A DNA stretch of 64,000 bases from positions 209,163 through 273,162 of the forward strand of contig NZ_KI911474.1 in assembly GCF_000514815.1 (NCBI RefSeq), written 5' to 3'. This DNA is from Salinispora fenicalii. Lineage in GTDB: Bacteria > Actinomycetota > Actinomycetes > Mycobacteriales > Micromonosporaceae. Below are positions 1-7,511 of this stretch, one piece after another (positions within the stretch are counted from its first letter, which is position 1; the number at the start of each line of letters is the position of its first letter). The notes under the pieces are model-generated. The model had not been told where the DNA came from. It ran no database searches and was given only the letters and a program-made list of their open reading frames with translations. The translations under genes and the position numbers were made by a program.

Positions 1-624
1 GCCTGGCGACAACCACGGCCGGCACCGCCCTCGCCTGGGGCGGTAACTACTCCGGCCAACTGGGCAACGGCACCAACAACCACAGCAACACCCCACTGAA
101 CGTCAACCTGCCAACCGGCACCACCATCACCACCATCGCCGCCAGCGCCAGCCACAGCCTGGCGACAACCACGGCCGGCACCGCCCTCGCCTGGGGCGGT
201 AACTACTCCGGCCAACTGGGCAACGGCACCAACAACCACAGCAACACCCCAGTGAACGTCAACCTGCCGACCGGCACCACCATCACCACCATCGCCGCCG
301 GCGCCGGCCACAGCCTGGCGACAACCACGGCCGGCACCGCCCTCGCCTGGGGCGGTAACTACTCCGGCCAACTGGGCAACGGCACCAACAACCACAGCAA
401 CACCCCACTGAACGTCAACCTGCCAACCGGCACCACCATCACCACCATCGCCGCCAGCGCCAGCCACAGCCTGGCGACAACCACGGCCGGCACCGCCCTC
501 GCCTGGGGCTACAACTACTCCGGCCAACTGGGCAACGGCACCAACAACAGCAGCAACACCCCAGTGAACGTCAACCTGCCGACCGGCACCACGGTCACCG
601 CCATCGCCGCCGGCAACGACCACA
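1..624 (+). repeat. 156-bp tandem coding repeat
   Basis: The unit beginning gcctggcgacaacc recurs at 1, 157, 313 and 469, an exact 156-bp period that keeps the reading frame. Copies differ at only a few positions (for example ggcggtaac versus ggctacaac in the fourth). Near identity at synonymous sites implies recent duplication or gene conversion. The array continues beyond the left edge. Confidence 0.95.
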
Positions 625-1106
625 GCATGGCCCTCACCGAACCACCAAGTTCCACCACCGCGCTGGAGGTCTCACCGCGGAACCCGGAACCGGATCAGGA
701 CGTCACTCTCACCGCCACCGTCATCTGCACCACCAGCGCCCCCACCGGAACCATCACCTTCCGAAACGGCAGCAGTGACCTCCACACCATGCCCCTGGAT
801 GGCACCAACACCGCCACCCACACCACCAGGCTCCCGGCCGGTACCCACACCCTCACCGCCCACTACACCAGCACCAACACCTGCCCCAGCGGTCAGTCGG
901 AGGCCACCACCATCACTATCGACACACCCACCAGCCCCGGCCCCGATACCCCCGATGACCCCGGCCTCCCCACCACCGGCCCAAGCCTGCCCACCACCGG
1001 CCCAAGCCTCCCCACCACCATCGGCGCCGCCGCCCTACTCCTCCTCACCGGCACCACCCTGATCCACCTCGCCCGCCGACGCCGACCAACACACCAGCCG
1101 CACTGA
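1..1106 (+). CDS. LPxTG-anchored RCC1-repeat surface protein, 5' partial
   Basis: The reading frame is open from the window edge, so the start is missing and 367 residues are visible. Four nearly identical 52-residue RCC1-type repeats come first (core W-G-x-N-x-S-G-Q-L-G-N-G-T), each ending in a T-T-I-x-A-I/T-A-A-G/S-x-x-H-S element as in beta-propeller blades. An Ig-like domain of about 90 residues follows (nucleotides about 640-930). A Pro/Thr/Gly-rich stretch then carries a doubled sortase motif LPTTGPSLPTTG, a hydrophobic helix and a terminal RRRR tail, so the protein is probably cell-wall anchored. The ligand is unknown. No gene follows on the same strand within 300 bases. Confidence 0.85.
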   Translation, partial: LATTTAGTALAWGGNYSGQLGNGTNNHSNTPLNVNLPTGTTITTIAASASHSLATTTAGTALAWGGNYSGQLGNGTNNHSNTPVNVNLPTGTTITTIAAGAGHSLATTTAGTALAWGGNYSGQLGNGTNNHSNTPLNVNLPTGTTITTIAASASHSLATTTAGTALAWGYNYSGQLGNGTNNSSNTPVNVNLPTGTTVTAIAAGNDHSMALTEPPSSTTALEVSPRNPEPDQDVTLTATVICTTSAPTGTITFRNGSSDLHTMPLDGTNTATHTTRLPAGTHTLTAHYTSTNTCPSGQSEATTITIDTPTSPGPDTPDDPGLPTTGPSLPTTGPSLPTTIGAAALLLLTGTTLIHLARRRRPTHQPH

Positions 1107-1136
1107 GCGAGCCATCGTTGGTCGGCCCCCTCAGCG

Positions 1137-1394
1137 CTACCTCTCCTCCTGGGTGAGTCGGTCAAGCAGATCGCTCGAACGACCCACTTCAGTCTTCACG
1201 CCGAGCGCCGCCAAGAAGCCGCGCTCCACGAGGCGGCGAGCCGAGCACGGAAACGGGTCGCCATAGGTGCAAGGGCCGGCATCGGTGAGTTGGTGGCTGC
1301 GGTGCAGCCGGTAGCTCAGCCGCCAAACGGTCGGCGACACGCACTCGGCCGGCGGGTCCTCCGGCGGGTCCTCCGGATCGCAGCTGAGCCGCAT
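1137..1394 (-). CDS. small Cys/His hypothetical protein divergent from XRE remnant
   Basis: An 85-residue frame starting at ATG 1394. The central part has the spacing H-x-S-H ... C-T-Y-G-D-P-F-P-C-x-x-R-R-L, reminiscent of small actinobacterial proteins with a WPCP-like zinc-binding patch that often lie next to XRE/DUF5753-DUF397 pairs. It is divergent from the regulator remnant and overlaps its decayed 5' end. I know no function. The frame could be chance in GC-rich DNA, but the Cys/His arrangement and position argue for a real gene. Confidence 0.45.
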   Translation of the reverse strand: MRLSCDPEDPPEDPPAECVSPTVWRLSYRLHRSHQLTDAGPCTYGDPFPCSARRLVERGFLAALGVKTEVGRSSDLLDRLTQEER

Positions 1395-1416
1395 CAGTCC
1401 ACCATCAACCCGAACC

Positions 1417-1893
1417 GCCTACGCCAGGCCCAGGTGAGCAGCGGTGCCGTGAGCCGGATGGAGTCTGGATTCATCGCTGTCCACCTACCCGAAAGTCAGA
1501 ACGGGCCGCCAACGCAGACTGACTGACGCCGAGCCCGTCCAGCTCTCCACCGTCATTGACGAGTGCGCCCTTCGCCGGCTGGTGGGCAGCCCGGAAGTCA
1601 TGCGGGCACAACTCGCTCACCTGCGTTCTGTGGCCACCTGGCCGAATGTTGAAATCATGATCTTACCGGTCGATGCGGGCGCACATGCCAGCCCGAACGG
1701 TTCCTTCGACGCCTTCCGAATGCGCCGGCCGTACCCGCCAGTCGGCTGCATCGCCACTGCCGCCGGCAGCATCGTGGTCGAGGGAGACAAGGCACACCCA
1801 CTCTTACGACGCTACGATCGACTGCGCAGCACGGCCCTACACAATGGGGCCGTGCAGCGGTTCCTCTTGGATCTGGAAGCACGTCTGGAGTGA
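1417..1893 (+). pseudogene. broken XRE-family regulator with DUF5753 C-terminus
   Basis: Two parts of one family lie in different frames. Frame A (to a stop near 1526) ends with an HTH remnant, GAVSRMESG, the recognition-helix signature of XRE proteins. Frame B (from about 1451, after a stop at 1450, to 1893) encodes a recognisable DUF5753 domain, from RQRRLT through the VIDECALRR and MRAQLAHLRS elements to the C-terminus. An intact member is about 280 residues; here most of the HTH and the start of DUF5753 are missing and the frame shifts. The downstream partner gene is intact and overlaps the stop by four bases. Confidence 0.7.
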
Positions 1894-2129
1894 GCATGGC
1901 GGCGAAGAGCTGGGTCCACCCGATCGAGCCGAGCAGGGTCGCCTGGCACGTCAGCACCCGCAGCGGTAGTGGCGGCGGCGACTGTGTCGAGGCGGGGCCG
2001 GTGCTCGACGGGAGCAGGCGGGTCGCCGTGCGCGATAGCAAGGACCGTTCCGGCCCGGTCCTCGGCTTTTCCGCCACCAGCTGGACCGACTTCCTCACCG
2101 GCCTACGGTCCGGCACCCTGACCAGCTAA
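1890..2129 (+). CDS. DUF397 domain protein
   Basis: A 79-residue protein starting at GTG, with GTGA overlapping the stop of the DUF5753 remnant. It has the family pattern W-x-K/H-S-x-x-S/G-G-x-x-x-C-V-E-x-x and V-A-V-R-D-S-K-D-x-x-G-P-x-L-x-F followed by W-x-x-F-L-x-x-L. DUF397 proteins are co-encoded with XRE/DUF5753 regulators in Streptomyces and Micromonosporaceae; some pairs act in development or as toxin-antitoxin-like modules. Here the partner is broken, so this may be an orphan. It converges on ogt with a four-base overlap of coding ends. Confidence 0.85.
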   Translation: MSMAAKSWVHPIEPSRVAWHVSTRSGSGGGDCVEAGPVLDGSRRVAVRDSKDRSGPVLGFSATSWTDFLTGLRSGTLTS

Positions 2130-2614
2130 CCCGCCGTCGACCACTTGCGCTGAAGAGCCACGCCGGCCTCCAACTCCAACAGCTTTACCTTCCGGTCGAT
2201 CCCGCCACCGAAGCCGACCAGTTTGCCGCCGGAGCCGACGATCCGGTGGCAGGGCACGATCACCGGCACCGGGTTCCGGTTGCACGCCACGCCGACCGCC
2301 CGCGCCGCCGAGGCGTCGCCGAGCCGCCGGGCCACGTCGCCGTAGGTGAGCGTCTCCCCGTAGTCAATGGCGGTCATCTCCCGCCACACCGCCCGCTCGA
2401 ACTCGGAGCCCCGGGGGATCCGCACCGGCACGGTGAAGGCGGTCAGCTCGCCGGCGAAGTAGGCACGCAGTTCAGCCACGGCGCGGGCAGCGAGGTCGTC
2501 GGCGGGTTCGTCGGCGGCCTCGGCGACCCGCGCGAAGTGCGCTCCGCACACGCTCTCACCGTCGGTGGCCAGGGAGAACTCGCCAATCGGCGAGTCGAGC
2601 ACGGTCCAGCGCAT
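2126..2614 (-). CDS. ogt: methylated-DNA-[protein]-cysteine S-methyltransferase
   Basis: A 162-residue suicide repair protein that transfers the alkyl group from O6-alkylguanine to its own cysteine. The active-site motif PCHRIV is present with the acceptor at Cys122, preceded by the DNA-binding helix segment (YGDVARRLGDASAARAVG) and the Asn-containing loop CNRNPVPVIVPCH. Length is typical of the single-domain Ogt/MGMT class without an Ada regulatory domain. ATG at 2614 begins MRWTVLDSPIG, the usual N-terminus. It appears monocistronic. Confidence 0.95.
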   Translation of the reverse strand: MRWTVLDSPIGEFSLATDGESVCGAHFARVAEAADEPADDLAARAVAELRAYFAGELTAFTVPVRIPRGSEFERAVWREMTAIDYGETLTYGDVARRLGDASAARAVGVACNRNPVPVIVPCHRIVGSGGKLVGFGGGIDRKVKLLELEAGVALQRKWSTAG

Positions 2615-2738
2615 CCGCCTATTCTCCTTCGCCGGTACGACCCGCGCTTGGGTGGCTGTCCCATAACCGCAGATACGTGATCTTGGAATGGTTTTGTTGG
2701 GGCGCTTGGATAATTGGCGCTGTCACCGGCCGAGGTAG

Positions 2739-3815
2739 TTACGGCAGGAGCAGGTCGTGGATGTTCCAGGCGAGCTTCCCGGCGGACCAGGAGGTGTTCG
2801 CGCAGATGGCGACGTCGATGTTGAGGCTCGGGTAGTGGTAGAGGCGGGTGCTGACGCCGTCTTCCTCGCCGGTGTGGCCCCACCGGATGACAGTGCCGTC
2901 GTCGTCGAGGATCGACATGACGCCGTAGCCGTAGTGCCAGAGGTAGCCGCGGACCTTCTCCTCGCGCTCGGCGACCCGGGGGGCGAGCATCTCGGCCACT
3001 GCCTGATCCGGTAGCAGGGCGCCGGCGCGCAGGGCCTGGGTGAAGGCGATCAGGTCGGCGGCGGTGGCGGTGGCGCCGCCGTCGGCGGCCGGCTCTGGGG
3101 TGGTGGCGTAGATGTTGCGGGTCCAGCCGGTGATCGTGCCGGTGCCGTCGCGGGCGGGGACATAGCCGTCGGCGACCCGCGGCGCGTCGGCTTCCAGAGG
3201 CAGGAGGTCGGTGTCGGTCATGGCGGCGGGGTCGAAGACGTGCTCGCGCAGGTGCTCGGCGAACGGCGCCATGGTGAGCTGCTCGATGAGCATGCCGAGC
3301 AGGATGTAGCTGGCGCCGTTGTACTCGTGCCGCTCACCTGGAGGGAAGCGGGCCGGTTTGTCGGCAAACAGCGGCAGGTAATCGGCATTACGACGCAGCA
3401 GATACACCGGGTGCGTGCGGAGCAGTTCGGCCCAGGTGGCCTCCCAGTCGCCGGTCTCGTCGAACCAGTCGGCGATACCTCCGGTCATGGTCAACAGCTG
3501 CCGCACCGTCACCTGCGCCGAGATCGTGGTGTCGGCCAGATCGAGCAGCTCGACGATGGGTGCGTCGAGGTCGAGCCGGCCCCGCTCGACGAGTTGCAGG
3601 ACCCCGACCGCGGTGAACATCTTCGACACCGACGCCACCCGGAAACGGGTATCGAGGGTGTGGGGCACCTGCCAGGCCCGCTGCGCCAACCCGGTCACGC
3701 AGGCGTGCAGGGTGTCCTCGCCGCGGCGGATCAGGACCACGCCGGAGAAGCCGTCCGTCTCGGCGGCGCGGGCGACAGCGGCCGGAATGTCGGCCGGTAC
3801 GGAACTTTCGGGCAT
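2739..3815 (-). CDS. serine hydrolase, class C beta-lactamase family
   Basis: A 358-residue protein of the beta-lactamase/DD-peptidase fold. The SxxK motif is SVSK (Ser62, Lys65), the Tyr-Asn motif is YNG (Tyr165), and an HTGxxDG motif sits in the last third, replacing KTG. This pattern is typical of esterase or D-aminopeptidase-like members rather than of true resistance enzymes. No signal peptide is visible, so it is probably cytoplasmic or leaderless. Substrate unknown. It is co-directional with the hydrolase remnant upstream but separated from it by 60 bases. Confidence 0.85.
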   Translation of the reverse strand: MPESSVPADIPAAVARAAETDGFSGVVLIRRGEDTLHACVTGLAQRAWQVPHTLDTRFRVASVSKMFTAVGVLQLVERGRLDLDAPIVELLDLADTTISAQVTVRQLLTMTGGIADWFDETGDWEATWAELLRTHPVYLLRRNADYLPLFADKPARFPPGERHEYNGASYILLGMLIEQLTMAPFAEHLREHVFDPAAMTDTDLLPLEADAPRVADGYVPARDGTGTITGWTRNIYATTPEPAADGGATATAADLIAFTQALRAGALLPDQAVAEMLAPRVAEREEKVRGYLWHYGYGVMSILDDDGTVIRWGHTGEEDGVSTRLYHYPSLNIDVAICANTSWSAGKLAWNIHDLLLP

Positions 3816-3876
3816 CGTGGCTGCTCCTGGGATCGCGAGGTCGGGCGGGAGGACCCGGCGGGATCGTAATGACTGA

Positions 3877-4101
3877 TCATTGTCGCGACCACCGATTTAG
3901 GACGTGCGTCCAAGTTGGTGCCAGGCTTGAGCCTGACGTGATGACCTCGCCGGCCTTGAGTAGGGCCGCGGACTGCTTCTCCCACGAGTGCCCGTCCAAC
4001 GGGTAGCCGTGGATGAGTACCACCGGCTGTCCCTGACCGTGGTCCTCGTAATACACGTCGATGTTGGTGCTGTTCTCGGTCCCGACGGTGATGTACGGCA
4101 T
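3877..4101 (-). pseudogene. truncated alpha/beta hydrolase (chloroperoxidase type)
   Basis: The first 50 codons read as a normal alpha/beta hydrolase: YITVGTENSTNIDVYYEDHG, then the oxyanion element PVVLIHGYPLDGHSWEKQ and ALLKAG. After that family members continue with a VITYDRRGFG strand and a G-x-S-x-G nucleophile, but here the frame runs into an unrelated tail and stops at 74 residues (family length about 275). The catalytic Ser, Asp and His are absent. An internal or 3' deletion is the simplest explanation. The divergent TetR gene and its operators upstream are intact. Confidence 0.75.
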
Positions 4102-4124
4102 GACAGGCCTCCCAAACCAAAGAC

Positions 4125-4178
4125 GAGAACGATCGTTCTCGCTTGCGTTGGGTAGTACGTTAGAGAACGAACGTTCCC
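4125..4178. promoter_or_regulatory. two TetR operators in divergent promoter
   Basis: A perfect 16-bp palindrome, GAGAACGATCGTTCTC, lies at 4125-4140, and an imperfect copy, GAGAACGAACGTTCCC, at 4163-4178, 38 bp apart. They sit between the hydrolase remnant (leftward) and the TetR gene (rightward), where an autoregulator would bind. Operator identity is inferred from symmetry and position. Confidence 0.75.
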
Positions 4179-4235
4179 CTGCGCCAGTCGGGGCAGCATG
4201 ACCGTCACCACACTTGACCGGGACAAGAGGAAGCC

Positions 4236-4883
4236 ATGCCCCCCACCACCCGAAACCGGACCACCGCCCAGACCGAGCAGATCCGCGAAAATGTCCTGAT
4301 CGCCGCCGACCGGCTCTACTACAGCCGCGGCATCCACGCCGTGGGCATGGACGCCCTACGCGACGAGTCCGGCGTCTCCCTCAAACGCCTCTACCAGCTG
4401 TTCCCCTCCAAGGAGAACCTCGTCGAAGCCGTCCTGCACCGCCGCCGCGGCATCTGGAACAGCCTCGTCGAAACCGCCGTCGCCACCGGCAGTGACACAC
4501 CCCGGGACCAACTACTCGCCGTCTACGACGTGCTGGCCCGCTGGTTTGACGAGGACGACTTCCGTGGCTGCGTCTTCATCAACACCTTCGGCGAGCTCGG
4601 CGGCACCGCACCCCACATCGCCATGCTCATCCGCGAACACAAGGCGAGTTTCCAGGCACGCCTGGCCGAACTGGTCACGAAAGCCGGCGCCCCCGCCGCA
4701 CTCGCCCACCAACTCGCCATCCTCGCCGAAGGAGCCCAGACCACCGCCGCCATCGCCGGCACCAACGACGCCGCCCACCACGCCCGCGCCGCCGCCACCA
4801 CACTCATCGACACCGCACTGGCCACGAACCGGCCGGCCACAAGCCACCACAACGACGGGGTAGACCCCCCGGTCACCACCTGA
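4236..4883 (+). CDS. TetR/AcrR family transcriptional regulator
   Basis: A 215-residue protein. The N-terminal HTH (about residues 15-60) reads VLIAADRLYYSRGIHAVGMD, then LYQLFPSKENLVEAVL, the standard TetR recognition pattern. The C-terminal ligand domain has the FRGCVFINTFGELGG segment seen in YxaF/LmrA-like members that sense quinones or other aromatics. ATG 4236 is preceded by AAGAGGAAGCC. It is divergent from a hydrolase that is now truncated, and two palindromes between the genes are its probable operators, so it probably still represses itself. Confidence 0.9.
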   Translation: MPPTTRNRTTAQTEQIRENVLIAADRLYYSRGIHAVGMDALRDESGVSLKRLYQLFPSKENLVEAVLHRRRGIWNSLVETAVATGSDTPRDQLLAVYDVLARWFDEDDFRGCVFINTFGELGGTAPHIAMLIREHKASFQARLAELVTKAGAPAALAHQLAILAEGAQTTAAIAGTNDAAHHARAAATTLIDTALATNRPATSHHNDGVDPPVTT

Positions 4884-4889
4884 CCGGGT

Positions 4890-5294
4890 TCAGAGGAGGT
4901 TCACCCCGAGCAGCAGGGTGCCGGCGCTGAGGCTGGCGCCGCCGGCGACGGTGAGCCAGATGAGTTTGTTGGGCTTCGTGTCCCGGGGCCGGACCACCGA
5001 GAGGAAGAAGCCGAGCGGCATCAGGATCGGGGCGGCGACGATGAGCAGCCGGATCAGCGTACGGGTGCCGTCCGCCACGTCGGCCTGTTCGATGTAGGGC
5101 AGGGCCACGAGGGCGAAGAGGACCAGCACCCCGGCGTGCGCGTGCCCGGCGGTCCAGAGGCCTCGGCGGACCGGATTGTCCAGGTAGCCGGCGGTGCGCC
5201 CGGCGAGGTGCCGGAGCAGGGCCAGTCCGCCGAACCCGATCGTCACGACGGTGATCAGCAGGATTCCGGCGGTGTTCAGGGTGGACGGGGACAT
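4890..5294 (-). CDS. four-helix membrane protein, unknown function
   Basis: A 134-residue integral membrane protein with four predicted helices (about residues 8-28, 48-68, 80-100, 112-132). There is a His pair in GHAHAGVLVLFALVALPYIE between helix 1 and helix 2, which resembles small actinobacterial integral membrane proteins with no assigned function. The start codon has a strong GGAGGTG six bases upstream on its own strand. It converges on the TetR gene with a six-base gap, leaving no room for a terminator. Confidence 0.8.
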   Translation of the reverse strand: MSPSTLNTAGILLITVVTIGFGGLALLRHLAGRTAGYLDNPVRRGLWTAGHAHAGVLVLFALVALPYIEQADVADGTRTLIRLLIVAAPILMPLGFFLSVVRPRDTKPNKLIWLTVAGGASLSAGTLLLGVNLL

Positions 5295-5320
5295 GCGGAC
5301 ACCTCCAACTAGTCAATGTA

Positions 5321-5349
5321 AAGATGCACCCTCGCCCGAATCTTGTCAA
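5321..5349 (-). promoter_or_regulatory. candidate housekeeping promoter
   Basis: Reading the minus strand, TTGACA (5349-5344) is followed after 17 bases by CATCTT (5326-5321), about 26 bases upstream of the membrane-protein ATG. The -35 is perfect; the -10 is a weak match. Confidence 0.4.
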
Positions 5350-5414
5350 TAGCTAGATTCCTGAACGGGCAAACTCTCAGCGGTCGCCGGCGTCGGAAGT
5401 TACGGAGGTGACCG

Positions 5415-5630
5415 GTGTCCGAACGCATCGACGGGGAGTTCACCGCCTTCGTCAACGAACGCGGTGGTGTTCTACTGCGGGCCGCCTACGCCCTGGCCGG
5501 CAGCCAGCACGGCGCCGAGGACCTGCTCCGGACCGCGCTGGCCAAGGCGTACGCCCGCTGGCCCCGGATCCGGGGGGACGCCGAGCCATACGTACGCCAG
5601 ATCCTCTACCGGGACCAGGTGTCCGGGTAG
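5415..5630 (+). pseudogene. truncated SigE-family ECF sigma factor
   Basis: Starts at GTG 5415 behind GGAGGTGACCG. The 71 residues match the start of actinobacterial SigE-like sigma factors: FTAFVNERGGVLLRAAYALA, then the region 2 signature GAEDLLRTALAKAYARWPRI and DAEPYVRQIL. Family members are about 165-175 residues and have region 4. Here the frame stops after region 2, and no region 4 is visible downstream in any frame. A sigma factor without region 4 cannot recognise a -35, so this is most likely a remnant. Confidence 0.7.
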
Positions 5631-5724
5631 CTTGATCAAGCCGACATCGAGCCGTGGCCGCCTCTGTGTCATCAATGGAAGGCGATGACCAGTCCGCTGC
5701 GGACCCCGTTCACGGATGAGGCGC

Positions 5725-5871
5725 TCACCTCGGATCGAAGACGCCGGCGTGCAGGGCTGCGGTGGTCGCGGCGGCAGCACGTCGGGCGAACTCCTCGTCG
5801 ATGGGTTCGTTCGACTGGATCGAGCAGGACCTCGATCCGCGGTACGGTTCCGGCGTACTTCCCGAGGTCAT
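5725..5871 (-). CDS. possible 48-residue ORF, unknown
   Basis: A short frame from ATG 5871 in the gap between the sigma remnant and cca. The C-terminal half, IDEEFARRAAAATTAALHAG, looks like a plausible amphipathic helix, and the frame has coding-like third-position GC. I recognise no family. It may be the tail of a deleted gene; nothing else is visible in 5631-5909. Confidence 0.25.
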   Translation of the reverse strand: MTSGSTPEPYRGSRSCSIQSNEPIDEEFARRAAAATTAALHAGVFDPR

Positions 5872-5909
5872 GCGACCGCTGGTCTTTGTCGACCCTGCTC
5901 GGCGATTCC

Positions 5910-7367
5910 CTACTCGACGATTCCCTGCTCGCGGGACCAGCGCAGCAGCTCGGCCTCGGCCTCGTCCCGCCCCAGCGGGCCCCGCTCCAGCCGTACCTCC
6001 TTGAGGTGTTTCCAGGCCTGCCCGACGACCGGACCCGGTGGTACGCCGAGCAGCTCCATGATCGCGTTGCCGTCCAGGTCGGGGCGGACCCGGGCCAGGT
6101 CCTCCTCGGCCGCGAGCCGGGCGATCCGCTCCTCCAGCGCGTCGTAGTCGGCGGCGAGCTGGGCGGCCTTGCGTCGGTTGCGGGTGGTGCAGTCGGAGCG
6201 GGTCAGCTTGTGCAGCCGCGCCAGCAGATCACCGGCGTCGGTGACGTACCGGCGCACCGCCGAGTCGGTCCACTCACCCCGGCCGTACCCGTAGAAACGC
6301 AGGTGCAGCGCGACCAGTGCGGTGACCTTGGTGGTGGTCTCCTTGGGGAAGCGCAGCGCCTTCATCCGGGCCTTGGTCATCCGGGCGCCGACGACCTCGT
6401 GGTGGTGGAAGCTGACCCGACCGTCCGACCCCACCGCCTTCGTCGCCGGCTTGCCGACGTCGTGCATGAGCGCGGCCATCCGGAGGATGAAGTCGCAGCC
6501 GTCCTCCTCGTACGAGACGGCGTTGCGCACCACGGTCAGCGTGTGCTCGTACACGTCCTTGTGTTGGGCGTGCTCGTCGATCTCCAGCTTCAGCCCGGTC
6601 AGCTCGGGCAGGAACCGCTCGGCCAGCCCGGTGTCGACCAGCAGCCGCAAGCCGGCGACCGGGTCGGCGCCGCAGAGCAGCTTGGTGAACTCGTCCCGGA
6701 TCCGCTCCGCCGTGATCCGGTCCAGGTCGGCGGCCATCCGCACCATCGCCGCCCGGACGTCCGGGTGCACGGCGAACCGCAGCTGTGCGGCGAACCGGGC
6801 CGCCCGCAACATCCGCAGCGGATCATCGCGGAACGACTCCTCGGGCGCCGCCGGGGTACGGACCACTTTGGCCGCCAGATCCGCCAACCCGCCGTGCGGG
6901 TCGGTGAAGCGATGCTCGGGCAGGCTGACCGCCATCGCGTTGACGGTGAAGTCCCGCCGCTTCAGGTCCTCGGCGAGGCTCGTGCCGTACTGCACCACCG
7001 GGTTGCGGCTGACCTGGTCGTACACCTCCGCGCGGAAGGTCGTGATCTCCAGCCGCAGACCGTCGCGCTGCACTCCGATGGTGCCGAATTCCCGCCCGGT
7101 CTCCCAGATCGCCTCGGCCCAACCACGCACGATCCGCAGCGTCTCGTCCGGCTGCGCGTCGGTGCAGAAGTCCAGGTCGTCGCCGAGGCGGCCGAGCAGT
7201 GCGTCGCGGACCGACCCGCCGACCAGGTGCAGTTCGTGACCGGCGCTCGCGAAGCGGCGGCCTAACTCGTCGGCGACCGGGGAGACCCGGAGCAGTTCGG
7301 CTACGGCGGTGCGCTGCGCGGCGGTGAGTTCGCGGCGGTCGGCGGCGTGCGGTGCGGAGTCGGACAT
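5910..7367 (-). CDS. cca: CCA tRNA nucleotidyltransferase
   Basis: A 485-residue class II nucleotidyltransferase that adds or repairs the 3' CCA of tRNAs. The head domain carries LVGGSVRDALLGRLGDDLDF, with the G-G-x-V-R-D loop and the DxD metal site (Asp-Leu-Asp). The neck has RMLRAARFAAQLRF. A C-terminal HD domain follows (HKDVYEHTLTV, then MAALMHDVGKP). This head-plus-HD layout is the actinobacterial PcnA/Rv3907c type. At least one tRNA gene here lacks encoded CCA, so the enzyme is required. It is divergent from murJ with a 144-base gap. Confidence 0.96.
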   Translation of the reverse strand: MSDSAPHAADRRELTAAQRTAVAELLRVSPVADELGRRFASAGHELHLVGGSVRDALLGRLGDDLDFCTDAQPDETLRIVRGWAEAIWETGREFGTIGVQRDGLRLEITTFRAEVYDQVSRNPVVQYGTSLAEDLKRRDFTVNAMAVSLPEHRFTDPHGGLADLAAKVVRTPAAPEESFRDDPLRMLRAARFAAQLRFAVHPDVRAAMVRMAADLDRITAERIRDEFTKLLCGADPVAGLRLLVDTGLAERFLPELTGLKLEIDEHAQHKDVYEHTLTVVRNAVSYEEDGCDFILRMAALMHDVGKPATKAVGSDGRVSFHHHEVVGARMTKARMKALRFPKETTTKVTALVALHLRFYGYGRGEWTDSAVRRYVTDAGDLLARLHKLTRSDCTTRNRRKAAQLAADYDALEERIARLAAEEDLARVRPDLDGNAIMELLGVPPGPVVGQAWKHLKEVRLERGPLGRDEAEAELLRWSREQGIVE

Positions 7368-7511
7368 GGGAGGGCCAGCCTATCGGTCCGACCGGGCCCG
7401 GCGTCCGCCGGGCGCGGATGACGCCGGGCCGACCACTAGTCTGTGTCGAGGCCCTCGCCCGCGGACCCATGGTCGGTGCTGGGCACCGACCAGACCCTGG
7501 AGGCGACAACG

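Noticed and set aside
1..624. Direct repeats that could be taken for a CRISPR-like array
   Set aside because: The 156-bp units are contiguous, without spacers, keep one reading frame and encode RCC1 repeats.
5685..7265. Plus-strand frame of 526 codons opposite cca
   Set aside because: cca has complete catalytic and HD motifs on the other strand; the plus frame has none.
7443..7511. In-frame upstream start for murJ
   Set aside because: No Shine-Dalgarno; ATG 7512 has a good one and fits family length.
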